DNA of 64,000 nucleotides from Bursaphelenchus xylophilus (Eukaryota; Nematoda; Chromadorea; Rhabditida; Aphelenchoididae). Position numbers and translations under genes: made by a program. Below the pieces are notes generated by a model. It was not told the origin of the DNA and ran no database searches. It worked only from the letters and a program-made list of their open reading frames with translations. The stretch covers positions 2,046,001-2,110,000 of the forward strand of contig CAJFCV020000006.1 of assembly GCA_904066235.2 (NCBI GenBank). Direction: 5' to 3'. Each line of letters opens with the position of its first letter. Positions within the stretch are counted from its first letter, which is position 1. Of this stretch, positions 1 to 10,872 are shown in pieces.

Positions 1-369
1 TGGTTCACTCCGACATTTCCAATTCACTTTTTTTTAAACCGGTGCCTAGTGTAATATCAAAGTTTTCAGGCCAGTACGGGCGCAATTGTTCTGATAGTTG
101 TTGTCTCCGGAGCGACTTGAAATTGAGGTTTTTGGGTACTTCTTGATAGAATAAAGTTGTCGCCCTTTGGAAAGACTTTCAAAGCTCGGCCTCATTCAGG
201 TGGTGTATCTTTGTGGTCCGATTGGATTGGCTATAACTTCTTTGTTCTTGGGCCGAACGTCAAAATTTACAGCACTCTCTCACCATAAGCTGCGCCCACG
301 CTCTATCCTTATTTTTATATTACAATTAAATGTAAAGTAACGTATGATGTACATATACCGATTAAAAGT
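1..369. other. Gene-free left edge
   Basis: I see no exon, RNA gene or clear repeat here. The sequence is mixed-composition spacer with short open frames only. Homology to the second duplication unit begins after it, at about position 370. Confidence 0.5.
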
Positions 370-653
370 TTATTGCATCTTTACAAGCACAAAATTCAAA
401 AAAAAGATTCACTGGGATTTTGAGCACAAACTACGAGAGTTATAAGAGAAATAAGGGTATAAATGGAGAACATTGCAGTCCCTTTGAGGGATCTGCATAT
501 ATCAAGAAGGAGAATATGGCTTGTACAAACTGATCAGCGAAAACGTGGAGAGCAAAAATAGTAGTGTAAATATTGCATCAACATGACTATAGGGCTGAAA
601 AAAGATTGTGTTTTGATTACTATTATAGTAATAAAAAATGGATGATAATGACA

Positions 654-882
654 GAGGGACCTGATCCAGTGGCAAAAAACGTACCGTTTTGCATGCGGAA
701 AGTATAAAAAATGTAGCAAAATGCTTCCCTCTCCAAGTGAAAAGACTTCGTTTTGAAGGGTTCCTCACAAAAGAGCGGGCTTTTGAAATCTGATTTTTTA
801 GTTGGAAAGGAGGTATTTTACCACATTTTTTGATACTTCCTCGGCACAAGATGGTACGTTTTTTGCCACTAAATCAGGTCCC
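654..882. mobile_element. Palindromic MITE, GGGACCTGATCC family
   Basis: A foldback repeat. The left end reads gggacctgatccagtggc and the right end is its approximate reverse complement. The arms contain shared words such as ttttgcat and cttccctctccaa. Other copies in the window lie at 7168-7429, 23499-23640 (half), 50486-50736 and 50783-51041. Complete copies begin TACAGTGAGGG and are flanked by TA, as expected for Tc1/mariner-derived MITEs. It has no coding capacity. Confidence 0.85.
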
Positions 883-885
883 ATA

Positions 886-1010
886 CTGATATATCAGTCT
901 GTCTGGAAAATAACGTGGATTCGCGTTGGAAATGCCAATCATCGCCGTGCGAGGGCTAGCTGGAGATTAGGTGCGCGACAGCGACGAAACTGACAAAAAG
1001 TGACGGACTT
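886..1010. mobile_element. Partial CAGTCTGTCGGG-family MITE
   Basis: The sequence begins atcagtctgtctggaaaata and continues with text of the 'gtggattcg...gctggagattaggtgcgcgac' subtype found at 20400 and 45124. No matching right terminus is seen, so this is a truncated copy. Confidence 0.6.
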
Positions 1011-1095
1011 TTGAAAGGGCGTAGTATGGAGAATGTGTTACAGAACTGACAATGAGAATATACTAACAATGAAATAAAAAAATAGACATTCACAG

Positions 1096-4000
1096 TCACA
1101 CCGACGGCTCTTCAACAACGGTAACTGTGGCCTTTGAACGCTTCCTTTCTTGAGCCGTCTCCAGCGGCACCAGACGTTTGTAGAAGACCGATAATAGTAT
1201 TGAGTAGATCGACAGCGCCACAATCTCCACGCCCCACACGTAGCGAGGTCCGGCCGAACGGAAGAGAGCGCTGAAAATTTGATAATAACTAGTATTCGGA
1301 GCTACAAATTACCTCATAAAAATCGGGCCGGTCAGTCTCGCGGCACTGGCGCAAATCTGCAGGATCCCTTGGTAATAGGCCTGATGTCTTGGCCCAATCA
1401 CCGTCGAATAGATGGTCAACAGACAGACGTTAATGTTCGGCCAACCAAGGCCGATGCAAAACGCGAATGCCACGAAATACAGCCATTTACTTGAGGGCGC
1501 CATCGGCTCGCACCAACTGTAGCGGTCGATATTACAGCCCAACGGCTCCTCTTCGGAGGTGCCGTTGAGGAATCCGCGGAATTCTGAAAGCATTTGACTA
1601 TCAGTCTGTCGGGAAAATAATGAGCACAATGCCGGTACACCGAGCGCTGAAGTGCAAAGCAATTTGATTTTCACCGCGACACAGTTCATTTTCTCGGCGG
1701 CGAGGCGATTTTCGATGCGAAAGAGTGCTCATTATTTTCCCGACAGACTGATATTATTCTGTCGGGAAAATAATGTGGATTCGTGGCGCCTGAAAATCGC
1801 CCGTAATCGCTTTGCGGCGGCGATCCGACGACCCAAAATGGGGTAAAGTGACTCCGCGGAGAAAATTTTTTGATTTTTTCGGGAAAAACTTGGTTTAGGG
1901 GGTTTTCGAGGGTGCTGATTTCGAAAATTGTCTTCATTTTTTCTGAACTTGATTAATCTAAAAAACTCTTGACCATCATAATCAAACATTGAGTCTATTT
2001 CCGGTGTTCTTTGAGCGACCCCCTTGACCTACGTCACAACCTAGATAGGGAGCCTGTTAAAGTTTTTTGAAAAAATGAACACGATTTTCGAAATCAGTAC
2101 CCTCGAAAACCCCTAAAACAAGTTTTTCCCGGAAAAAATCAAAAAAAAAAATCACCCCGGAATCAAACAATTTTCATCACGGGATCGCTTTTCCTGACCG
2201 CACCCGGCGAAAACATGTCAAGAATCTGTGGCAAACCACGAGCTCAGATCCTCATTTCTAACCCCAAAACTTCCCCTTACCAGCTTCAGTGTAGGTCTTA
2301 ATATTCCCGCCAATGAATGGCCATTGGAATGTGACCAAGTAGAAGAAGCAGAACGCCAGGAACGATCCAATCACCACCAAACGAGCGTTCACTCTGAAAA
2401 CAACATTGGCTCAGCGGCCGAAAAAGGTCACTCACTTCTTTCCCAGATGCATGAAGATGTACGAGAAGTACAGGATCATCGACATCAATCCACATGCAAT
2501 ATGAGAGGCGGAGATAAACACAACCACATCCTCTCGTTGCTCCCCGAAATACGTCTCAACGTAGGCGGCGCCGATGGCTTCCAAATTGACGAACGTAAAG
2601 AACTGGATGTACCTTCCTAAACAGCACAACGCCAACGCCAGCCGGTCCGGCGGTGGGAGATTGACCGACTTTTCCTCGGTTTTGGAACTGATTCCCGCGT
2701 ACTCCTCCACAAACACGAATCTCATGAGAAGAATGGCGCAGATGGAAGAGACCAAGGCAGCTGCCGCCGGCGCAGAATACATGTCCAATCCGACCTCGCC
2801 AAAGATTCGAAATCCTCTGCCGATTGGCGAGAAACAGATTTGGAGGGCGGGTGCGACGGCAAAGCCCACCGACAGCCCACAGGTCATCACGGCGACGGCC
2901 TTGGGACGGTCTTTGGGCGTCGAGGCTGTGGAGGCGTAGCCTTGAAGAAGGGCCAGACTGTCTGAAAAAACGATGAGATTTAACATCAGTTGACATGAGT
3001 ATGCGGACGGTATAAAAATAGATTTCAAGACTTTGAAACACAGATTTAGGGGTATTTATAGCCATTGTGAAAGCAATTCTGAGAACCTTCAACCTGCTAT
3101 CGCCAAAAAACTTTAACAAGGAAAGTACTTTTATGGGGGCTCCTACTTTTTGACGGGACATATCTCAAAAAATCAGAAAAAATGTGCTGATCAAGGATAT
3201 ATAAATCTTAGCTGCCCATTTTAGGTTTTTAGGGGTGAAAATGCCCAAAAACTGGCTTAAAGTACGTGTCTCACCAAGCCAGAGAATGTTTTTTCCTCCA
3301 ACAGCTAAGTTTTTCGCGGCGGGACGCGCGCCCAATGGGCGTGCCACTAAAAATAAAAATATTTTTCCAAATATTAGGTTGATACAAAAGTTTTTACACA
3401 TTTTTTTGAGACACTTCAAAATAAAATTCCTGGAGCCTGATTGAATGTACGTTAAAACTGAAAGCATAGATGTATGGGGCAGAACATTGCAAATTTTTTG
3501 ATTCGTGGCGTTTTATTTTCTACAAGCTTCCTTTCAGAATATTTCAAAAATGCTAAAAATTTCTCCGTTTGTGTCATCGTGAATATCCTGGGCCCTAGCA
3601 ATTTTCCAGCCCACTAAAAAGTCTCGGGTTTTGGGTTATTCGTACTGGGGATGGCTGTAGTTTCTTCTGAATTTATTGCTCTACTTATATCTACACTGAC
3701 GTTTTTTGTAGCATCCCATAAAGTTGGCCGGAGAGCCGAGCTACCGATCAAAAGCAGATTTTTAAAAATTTTTTGAAAGGAGTTAGATTTTTTTGACTCG
3801 GCTGCCATTCAGATTGTACAAAGACAGTATGCTGATGATACATTCAAAAAGTCACCAACTGAAATTGCCTTATAAGGTAGAAAAGTAGCATAAACTGCAC
3901 TTTTAGGCGAATTTTTGTAATTTTTTTAATGGTATTTCAAGAGGACCTTCAGCTTAACGCGTCTAGCAACTGATAGTGTATGTCAAGTAGGATCCATTAT

Positions 4001-7000
4001 TTATTAAATAACTAGGATACCGGGCGAGAGTAATGAACAGAAAACGTTTTTGTAAAAATCCCCTAAATTACGTAAAATATTGGTAGATTAAAAAGATTCG
4101 ATTTTTCTGCCGCATAGCTAAAGCTAGCGCGAATGTTTAGCATTGGCGTTGTAGTGCTACTCATACACTACAATAACAGAAAGCGTTATCACTTAGTGCT
4201 TCTAATAGCTGCGTCTACAGGGTCTACTTTTGCCAGACCCTAATTTTTGATTTTTCGCAGCAAAAATTTTTCGACTAGCCCTATAGCAAATTGTCCTCGA
4301 TGCCATAGAGATTACATACAGGCATACCATATTCTAGAATATTAAGAAGATACAGCCACTCTAGACGTAACGCCGGCGGTTTACTTTTTCTTCCTTCGAG
4401 TAGTTAAGGTTTAACACGGCGCTACTACTACAAATTGCTAAGTTGTAAAAAGTTATTAATCTGCTATAATCTACAAACAGCCCTCTTTCTAACAAGATAT
4501 ATATCAGGCCCACTGGCTTTGGTCTAAATTTTTTTAAATTTTTTAAAGACATGTGGAAAAACTTTTGAATCAACCTAATAAAATTGATGTTGAACTGTAA
4601 AAGTGATGTTTGAATGGAGTTTCCACCAGGTAAGTAAGATTTTATACCTATTTGAGCTTGAAAATACTATAATTGTTCTTAGTTGTCCAATTTTTTCTTA
4701 GTTTTCGCAATATTACGTTATTTTGCGGACAGATCAAGATTGCCAACGGAGAATTTCAGTTTTTTTGGATATAATTTCAGGAATACACGCAAAATGGGCC
4801 ATCCCAACACCGGAATCTCCTCCAATGCCATGAACATCACGAACTCATTCTCCAAAGGTGATTTTTTGGTATGTTGTTTTAGTTTATTATTCCATTATTT
4901 ATTTAGATTTTAGGTAAATCTCTTCGTATTTATCGATGCTGAAGCCTCACGCCTCGTCCGGTACAACAATCGCCCTACCTTCTCTTCGGGCGAAATCCGG
5001 ATTTCGTTCCGTGATTCTACCCGGAGAATTGATCATGAACGATGGTTCAACGCTCCCACTTCACCCATTACTGATCCCATACGGCCCTCTTTAGGGCCAC
5101 ATTTCTCTGATATTGAACCTTTGGATGTAAATAAAGATTTTTTTGTAGATTGCAATACAAGATTTTCAGAGCATGTAAATCCTTTCTGAAGGAAGGGTTT
5201 TTATGAAGGTTTAGACCTGAAACTGTCTATAAAACAAAATGTAAACCACCATAAATACGATAAAGTCGAACAAAAATAGTTATTTATAAAAGTAAAATAA
5301 TATAAGCGTAATATGTGGCCCTAAAGAGGGCCGTATGGGATCAGTAATGGCTGAAGTGGGAGCGTTGAACCATCGTTCATGATCAATTCTCCGAATCTCG
5401 CCAGAAGAGAAGGTGGGGCGATTGTTGTACCGGACGAGACGTGAGGCTTCAGCATCGATAAATACGAAGAGATTTACCTAAAATCTAAATAAAAATGGAA
5501 TAATAAACTAAAACAACATACCAATGCGTTCAAAAATCACCTTTGGAGAAGGAGTTCGTGATATTCATGGCATTGGAGGAGATTCCGGTGTTGGGATGGC
5601 CCATTTTGCGTGTATTCCTGAAATTATATCCAAGAAAAACTGAAATTCTCCGTTGCCAATCTTGATCTGTCCGCAAAATAACGTAATATTGCGAAAACTA
5701 AGAAAAAATTGGACAACTAAGAACAATTATAGTATTTTCAAGCTCAAATAGGTATAAAATCTTGCTTACCTGGTGGAAACTCCATTCAAACATCAGTTTT
5801 ACAGTTCAACATCAATTTTATTTGGAAAAATATTTTTATTTTCAGTGGCACGCCCATTGGGCGCGCGTCCCGCCGCGAAAAACTTAGCTGTTGGAGGGAA
5901 AAACATTCTCTGGCTTGGTGAGACACGTACTTTAATTTCCCTACAAAAGGCGCAGGCATTCAAAACGATAAAAAGCGCAGTCCGTCTCTTCCTTCGGAAG
6001 AGAGCGATGTGGCCGAGTGGCTAGTGCCGTAGTTTGGGAATCAAGAGGGGGAACGCCGCATGGGTTCGATTTCCCTTTTGGGCTGAATCAACTTTTTTTG
6101 AAGATGAAGGTTGGAAAAATAAATTTTTGTGCCAAGACTGATTTATTATGCCTTAGAAATTCAATAAACATCATTTTAAGCCAAAATAAAAATTGTAAAC
6201 CTGTGAAAAATTAAGCGAAAAGGGGTTTATATAGGACTTTAAGTCAACTTCCGATTGAGTTTTCACCCCTAAAAACCTAAAATGGGCAGCTAGGATTTAT
6301 ACATCCTTGATCAGCACATTTTTTCTGATTTTTTGAGATATGTCCCGTCAAAAAGTAGGAGCCCCCATAAAAGTACTTTCCTTGTAAAAATTGGATTTTT
6401 TTTTTGCAAAAAACCGATCCTTTACACATCTCTTTGCCCTCAAAAGTTCTTTTTAAAAAGCAGAGAATTCTATGTAGTATCATAAATCATATTCCAAATT
6501 CAATTTTCAACCTACTGTCGCCAGCTCCGAGGATCAGCCGTCCAATCAGCATCATCCACTTTCTCAGCGGAACCGAAGCCATGGGAACCAAGAAGTAGAT
6601 GATATTCCCCACCGCCATGCATGTCATGCACGCGATTAGAGGCCCTCGAACTGTCCTTGTCTTACTACTCCATCGGCTGAATAGTTGCGAAGTTACGATA
6701 CTTCCGATACTGTAGGCGCCGACGATGTAACCGTAGAAGGGCTCGGTGATCTCGGGGTCCAACTGAAAACAATTTTTATTAAAATGTCAGCATGGGAAAT
6801 GCTTCAAGGGCAATGCCCAGATTTTGATGATATTTGGCACAAGTTTAGAATAATATTTTTCTGACGTCTGTAAAAGGCTCCTAGCTCATATTTTTGCAAG
6901 GAAACCCCGAGATTTTTAGATGGAAAGTTGGCGAAAAAATGACAGTTTTTTGCCAATTTTGGCATGAAAAGTTTCGTAGTTATTTCTACCGCAGAGAGTA

Positions 7001-7744
7001 ATGTTTCCACGAAAAATCAATTTTTCCCTTGTAAAACTGGCAAAGATACGGTCCAAAAAAATTTTTCTTTGACCGCTCTCCGCCCTCTGCGTACTCTCTG
7101 GGCCCCAAATATCGTTGAATATCCTGGCTGCTCCTGTAAAACGCGGGCTAAAACTTTCAGGAATTGATACAGTGAGGGATCTGATCCAGTGACAAAAAAC
7201 GTGCCATTTTGCATCCGGGAAGTGTCAAAAATGTGGCAAAATGCTTCCGTCTCCAAGTGAAAAAAACTTCGGTTTGAAGGGCGCCGCGCCCATTACATTA
7301 CAAAATAAGCCGGCGCGCTTTTGAAATCGGAGTTTTTTCACTTGGAGAGGGAGGTATTTTGCCACATTTTTTGATACTTTCTGTGCGCAAAATGGTAGGG
7401 TTTTTGCCACTGGATCAGGCCCCCCTGTATACGAGCCGTGTATGAAAAAATTGAAGAAAATCTGAGCGTCCCACTTGGGACTCTTGTAAGCTTCAGAAAT
7501 CAAGAAAAGAATACAAAAACATTGAAAATGTAAGGTCAATTTTCTAAATAAGAAGCAAAAATGTCGCTCCGCTTACCGTCTGCAAATACGGCCACATGGA
7601 GCTGAAGAACATTGCGAACTGGGTGATTGTAAGGAAGGCCATAATGCCGGTGATGTAGATCGATTTCCACGGGGTTTTTGCGCATCGCACGAAGGTGGGC
7701 GCCGAATTTACGGTGAAAATCTGGGATCGGGAGAGAAGTCCCAT
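1096..7744 (-). CDS. MFSD8/CLN7-like MFS transporter, copy A
   Basis: Six exons: 7744-7577, 6762-6516, 2961-2436, 2393-2281, 1583-1313, 1270-1096. All junctions are GT/AG and phases agree, giving 1,500 nt (499 aa). Family evidence comes from several landmarks. The end of TM1 reads SSMWPYLQTLDPE. TM2-3 contains YIVGAYSIGS, then ILGAGDNSLALLQGY. A luminal Cys pair lies in EPLGCNIDRYSWCEP, followed by IGPRHQAYYQG and a C-terminal FYKRLVPLE. These follow human MFSD8 in order and spacing; the human protein is about 518 residues. MFSD8 proteins are lysosomal multipass transporters or chloride channels linked to neuronal ceroid lipofuscinosis. A glycosylation sequon, NGT, begins the exon-5 luminal loop. 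The start is the first ATG after a TTTTTCAG 20 bases upstream, which could be an SL trans-splice acceptor; an upstream exon cannot be excluded. Intron 2 is inflated by a 3.3-kb palindrome. The gene appears intact. Confidence 0.88.
1602..1750. mobile_element. CAGTCTGTCGGG MITE in copy A intron 5
   Basis: Termini cagtctgtcgggaaaataat and its reverse complement enclose about 110 bp of the 'cggcggcga...ttttgcgcgacacaattc' subtype. Adjacent sequence from 1755 starts another copy's left end (ctgtcgggaaaataatgtgg) of the other subtype. Lies wholly inside an intron. Confidence 0.85.
1855..2165. repeat. Inverted repeat with TCGAAAACCCC core
   Basis: The left arm reads gggaaaaacttg, then gggttttcgagggt, then gatttcgaaaat. 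The right arm is the reverse complement (gattttcgaaatcagtaccc, then tcgaaaacccct, then aagtttttcccgg). Related single or tandem units lie at 8810-9075 between the duplicated genes. Sits in copy A intron 5. Confidence 0.7.
3374..4578. mobile_element. Mariner-like non-autonomous element
   Basis: A 1,205-bp element with terminal inverted repeats starting TTAGGTTGATACAAAAG (left) and, on the other strand, TTAGGTTGATTCAAAAG (right). The TTAGGTTG...AAAAG form is typical of mariner ends. TA flanks both sides (3372-3373 and 4579-4580). The undisturbed site in the opposite palindrome arm reads ccaaataaaattg, which is exactly the flanks joined with one TA. No frame resembling a D,D34D transposase was found, so it is non-autonomous or badly decayed. 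Confidence 0.85.
4781..5188 (+). pseudogene. Intron-containing gene segment inside the palindrome
   Basis: After a TTTCAG at 4780, an ATG at 4794 opens MGHPNTGISSNAMNITNSF. A donor follows (AAAG|GTGATT, 4857). After TTTTAG at 4913 a second frame is open to a TGA at 5186-5188, including FIDAEASRLVRYNNRPTF. The two exon frames do not join cleanly, so it may be decayed or my splice model may be wrong. The right arm (5312-5620) carries the same segment on the minus strand, with a 27-base in-frame difference. I do not recognise the family. Confidence 0.4.
5936..6242 (+). mobile_element. tRNA-like SINE candidate with 7-bp target duplication
   Basis: About 300 bp flanked by ACTTTAA at 5929-5935 and 6236-6242. 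The opposite palindrome arm has only one ACTTTAA at this point. The insert contains a tRNA-like pol III unit at 6003-6087 and a T-run at 6092-6098. A short hairpin (ctcttcc-ttc-ggaagag) precedes the tRNA-like part, so the insert does not begin with it, unlike classic SINEs. Confidence 0.6.
6003..6087 (+). pseudogene. Class II tRNA-like sequence (Ser/Leu type)
   Basis: TGGCCGAGTGGC fits the A box exactly and GGTTCGATTTC fits the B box with one mismatch. A long variable region lies between them, as in Ser/Leu tRNAs, and a run of seven T follows as a pol III stop. The 5' and 3' ends do not form a convincing acceptor stem and the anticodon stem is weak, so I call it a tRNA pseudogene or SINE promoter rather than a functional tRNA. 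Confidence 0.5.
6787..7490. repeat. Dispersed ~430-bp family copy with nested MITE
   Basis: Diagnostic text: 'cagattttgatgatatttgg' near one end, 'ggcatgaaaagtttcgtag', 'taatgtttccac', 'gctctccg', 'gctaaaactttcaggaattgat' and 'gaagaaaatctgagcgtc' at the other end. The GGGACCTGATCC MITE (7168-7429) sits between 'ggaattga' and the rest of the tail with TA on both sides, which is a clean nested insertion. Related copies: 8500-8760, 12700-13090, 16440-16770, 18545-18790, 43160-43635, 44306-44642, 46570-46770. Complete ones: 44643-45068 and 49270-49723. Confidence 0.75.
7168..7429. mobile_element. Palindromic MITE, GGGACCTGATCC family (nested)
   Basis: Begins TACAGTGAGGGATCTGATCC and ends with the complement (ggatcaggc...cctgta). 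Arms pair through ttttgcatccgggaagtg, and the loop is GC-rich (ggcgccgcgcccat). Inserted at TA inside a dispersed repeat within copy A intron 1. Confidence 0.85.
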
Positions 7745-8410
7745 TTTGCGAAAAAGGTTGAATCTGAAAAAGTAATTGAGTTTTAGAAGGCCATAAATAT
7801 TTTTTGGCCAAAAATGTTGGAGGTTTCTGCAAAACGCGGTTAAAAAATTTTTTGAATTTTTGAAAAAAAATCAAATTTTAATAAAAAAAAAGCATTTTTT
7901 AAGCTATTTTTAAAATTAATTTCCCCAAAATGCGATCTAAAATTTGTTTTTTTGTTGAAATTTTTGAAATTCGAAACCTACAAAAGATTTTTTGAAAATT
8001 TAATGATTTTTTTGGAATTTTTCAACTCAAGGACTGCAGTTATTTCTGCAAAACGCGATTTAAAAATGATTCAAATTTCACAACAAATAAATTTTCAAAA
8101 AAATTTTCGACCATTTTAGACGCAAACTTTCAATTTTCGACCGAAAAATCCCAAAAGATCCCATTCATTTCTGCAAAGCGCGACCTAGAAACCCAACTAA
8201 TCGTACGATGGCAACTTTGAATCGTCAAAATTGAAAAAAAAAAATTCAGCGAAATCTGTCTCGGAACCGTTAAGCCCACCTCTCCACTATGAATTTTTGG
8301 AAAACGAATGGCCTCGGGACTTGTATTTCTAGGGTTTTGAACTCGGGGTGTTTGCATTAATTTCGAGGGTCAAGTTTGTAGTTTTTGACGTGCAAAGACG
8401 TCACTTTTTC

Positions 8411-9384
8411 AACGGTTTCAAGAACTTCGAGTTTGCTTTTGTCTCCTTATTGACTTGAAATTGAGACTTTTTGATACTTTTTGATACAAAATCATATTTT
8501 TTCGGTAAACTGTTTCGATATATAGGGAATATCAACTACTGAAAATCTTAGCTTGCGGTTTGCAGGGGCGGGTGAGATATTCAGCGATCTTTGAGAGTAC
8601 ACAAAACATGGAGAACACAGGGAAATTTGTTTTGCTATATCTTGGCCATTTTTGTCTGGAAAAGATTGATTTTTTGTGGAAACATTACTCTTTACAGTAG
8701 AAATAACTACGAAACTTTCCATGCCAAAATGCAAAAAAAAAACTTTTGTTTTTTCTCCAGCTTTTGATCGAAAAATCTCGGGCGTTTCTGTGATATAGTA
8801 TCAGACAGTTTTCACTTTTTCGGAGCACCTTCGAAAACCCCTAAATCCAGTATTTTTGGAAATTTTTCAAAATATTACTACTTAACAGTACTACTTAAGG
8901 AAAAAAGTAAGAATCAAAAAATGAACGTCATTTTCGAAATCAGCACCCTCGAAAACCCCTTTATCCAGTATTTTTAGAAAAATTTCAAAAAGCTACTTTT
9001 TAACGCTACTACTTAAGGAAGACTAGGAAAGTTCAGAAAAAATTAACATGATTTTCGAAATCAACATCCTCGATTATCCTAATTTCGACATTTGCATAGA
9101 AGAAAAATAATACTTTTCGGTTTCCCCAATCGTCCCTTTCCCCAATCGTCTTTTTCCCCAATCGTCCAACTCCGTAGAAGTCTTGCATATGTCTTATATA
9201 AACTAATTCCAAATTTGTCCCGGTTTTTATTAAAATCTGACCGTCGCACTTGGAGCACTTCCACTGTCATTACAAGCCAAAAAAAAGTGGCCAAAAAAGG
9301 ATATTCGTTATAGACGGGCTTGACTTTACAAAGGCTTATTTTGACCTAAAATTGATCCTCTTTCTCTTGAGGCCTTTACAAACG
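8411..9384. other. Spacer between duplication units
   Basis: Holds a dispersed-family copy (8500-8760), repeats of the TCGAAAACCCCT text (8820-8850, 8950-8975) and a triplicated 'cccaatcgtc' stretch at 9125-9170. No gene is seen. Confidence 0.6.
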
Positions 9385-9599
9385 AAAGGTTCAAAAAACA
9401 ACAAAAAAAAAGATTCACAAGAATTGTGAAGTGCACATTGCGCGCACAGACTAGAGTAACAGCAGAGTAGTTGGAAAAGTATAGAGGGAGAACATTGCAG
9501 CCGCTTTCAGGATCTGCATATATCAACAAGAAAATTGTGGCTTGTCAGAAACTTCACTGATCAGCCAAAACGTGGGGAGCTAAAATAGTAGTGGAAATA

Positions 9600-9745
9600 T
9601 CGGTCTGTCGGGGAAATAAGGGCGGTTTGTCGCAGCAAAAAGTTTCGAAAAAAGGGCCGCGCACCAAATTTCCAGCAGCCGTCGCAAACCGGTGATGGGC
9701 GATTCCAAGATGCGACGACCCGACGTTATTTTCCCGACAGTGATA
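9600..9745. mobile_element. CAGTCTGTCGGG MITE, empty site in left unit
   Basis: Left end cggtctgtcggggaaataag, right end cgttattttcccgacag; interior of the 'gtcgcagcaaaa...ccgcgcaccaaat' subtype. The left duplication unit has the uninterrupted flank at about 568-585. Confidence 0.8.
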
Positions 9746-10001
9746 CATATTGCATCAACATGACTCAGGGCTTAAACAAGGATTTTGTTTCGATCATTGT
9801 CAGCGGTGTTTCACCAGAATTGATAATAAATATCATGATGTTTCAAAACTACGCAGCAGGGGTGTAGCTGTCTAAAAGTTCAGTCTTCAGGGGGGCCACC
9901 ATGCAAAATTCTTTTTTTTTTTTTTTAATTACCTGAAAGATTGTTCCTCCTCGGAGAGCGGTCGGTTTTTCCTGTCCAGCCATGCTGTCGCGAACACAAA
10001 G

Positions 10002-10246
10002 TGTTGTGTCCCGAAACAGGAATAGATTACTGTATTGGCATTCCGTTTCATTCGAAGCTTCTCGAAGCTTGGAAGAGAAATAGGATCTCAGTTGTTATAT
10101 TCATTCAGTGAATGTTTGGTGTGATGCTACGTATTGTTGCTCTATTCTGATAATAAACTTATACTTATTATCCCTCTACATCTGGCTGACTCCGTACCTT
10201 CACCTCCACCAGTCAACATACAACAGCTGGCGCTAAGGATACAACA
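10002..10246 (+). mobile_element. LTR of a retrotransposon (5' LTR)
   Basis: A 245-bp sequence starting TGTTGTGTCCCG and ending GATACAACA, i.e. TGTTG...CAACA inverted ends. It has an AATAAA at about 10154. Immediately downstream is a tRNA-complementary primer binding site. No second LTR was found in the window, so this is the 5' part of a deleted element. The superfamily (Ty3 or BEL/Pao) cannot be decided without pol. Confidence 0.65.
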
Positions 10247-10248
10247 AT

Positions 10249-10300
10249 TGGCGCAGTCGACAGGATTCGAACCTGTGCGGGCAGAACCCAATTGATTTCC
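10249..10300 (+). other. Primer binding site, complement of tRNA-Ser 3' half
   Basis: TGGCGCAGTCGACAGG, 2 bp after the LTR end, is complementary to a tRNA-Ser 3' end including the post-transcriptional CCA. Complementarity continues through the T arm (GATTCGAACC) and the variable arm to the anticodon loop, about 50 bases, far beyond the usual 11-18. Because nuclear tRNA genes do not encode CCA, this was copied from a mature tRNA and is not a tRNA gene. It is followed by a 26-bp direct repeat (gcaaagggctttgctgggac...) at about 10298-10360. Confidence 0.7.
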
Positions 10301-10760
10301 AAAGGGCTTTGCTGGGACATTAGCTTTTGCAAAGGGCTTTGCTGGGACATTAGCCATCAATCGTATTGGATTTCGAGTTCGTACAGTCAATGTTGATCAA
10401 TTCGAAGCGAGGGGAAATTGGAGCAGTTCGAGAAATATTTGGAAAAAGGAAACGGTGGAGCTAATCTCGGGACACCTCCTACATACAACCGCTCGGGGAC
10501 GCCCCGCGATAAGAAGGACCAAAGCACTATAGCCAACTCTGACGAATTTTTCATTGACTGGCCAATAAAAACCATACTGATTCACTCTATGATTTTTACA
10601 TGTGATTAGTGAAATATGATCATATGAAGATTGGATTCAATTAAAGTTACCTTGGTCTACGATCCTTTTTTCTTCCTGCCCGGCTTAGGGAGGAGGGTGG
10701 GGTATCAACGAAATTTAAACTAAAAAAAATTATTTTAAAATTTTTAATTTATTAAATTTA
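10301..10760 (+). mobile_element. Leader and gag-like remnant of the LTR element
   Basis: Sequence after the primer site has no long gag/pol frame. One short frame (10418-10609, no ATG at its start) reads EQFEKYLEKGNGGANLGTPP. A purine run (gggaggagggtgggg, about 10687-10703) resembles a polypurine tract, but no 3' LTR follows. Extent is uncertain. AATAAA for copy B on the minus strand lies at about 10746-10751. Confidence 0.4.
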
Positions 10761-10872
10761 TCACATATACTCGTTCGTAGGAGACTAGAGACCGTATCGA
10801 TGTCGAAACAAATTCAAGTCGATGCACAACCCATGTACAATAAAATAAAAAATTATCTTTAATGCTTCGCAG

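Larger units (their letters stand above)
3116..6386. mobile_element. Large palindromic element in copy A intron 2
   Basis: The arms are inverted copies. Left 3116-3373 continues at 4581-5103, and right 5312-6386 is its complement; the loop is 5104-5311. Outer landmarks are ggaaagtacttttatggggg on the left and its complement ending near 6386. Two later insertions interrupt it. A mariner-like element (3374-4578) splits the left arm and a tRNA-like insert (5936-6242) splits the right arm. In each case the opposite arm keeps the empty site. The arms carry a short intron-containing coding segment. Copy B lacks the element. Confidence 0.85.
370..8410. repeat. Tandem duplication, left unit
   Basis: This unit holds MFSD8-like copy A plus flanks. 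Its left flank (370-620, with the shared text around the phrase gaacattgcag) matches 9390-9830. Its right flank (about 7830-8400, upstream of the gene, with a shared stretch reading tttgcattaatt) matches about 17100-17400. Exons align one for one with the right unit at a 9-10 kb offset. Introns and spacers mostly do not align. The duplication is seen directly; its age and mechanism are inferred. Confidence 0.8.

Noticed and set aside
3374..4578. Mariner transposase gene
   Set aside because: Ends and size fit mariner, but no frame shows the catalytic motifs; the longest frames (64-70 codons) look random.
10249..10300. tRNA-Ser gene on the minus strand
   Set aside because: Only the 3' half is present, it includes CCA, and it sits 2 bp after an LTR end; a primer binding site explains it better.
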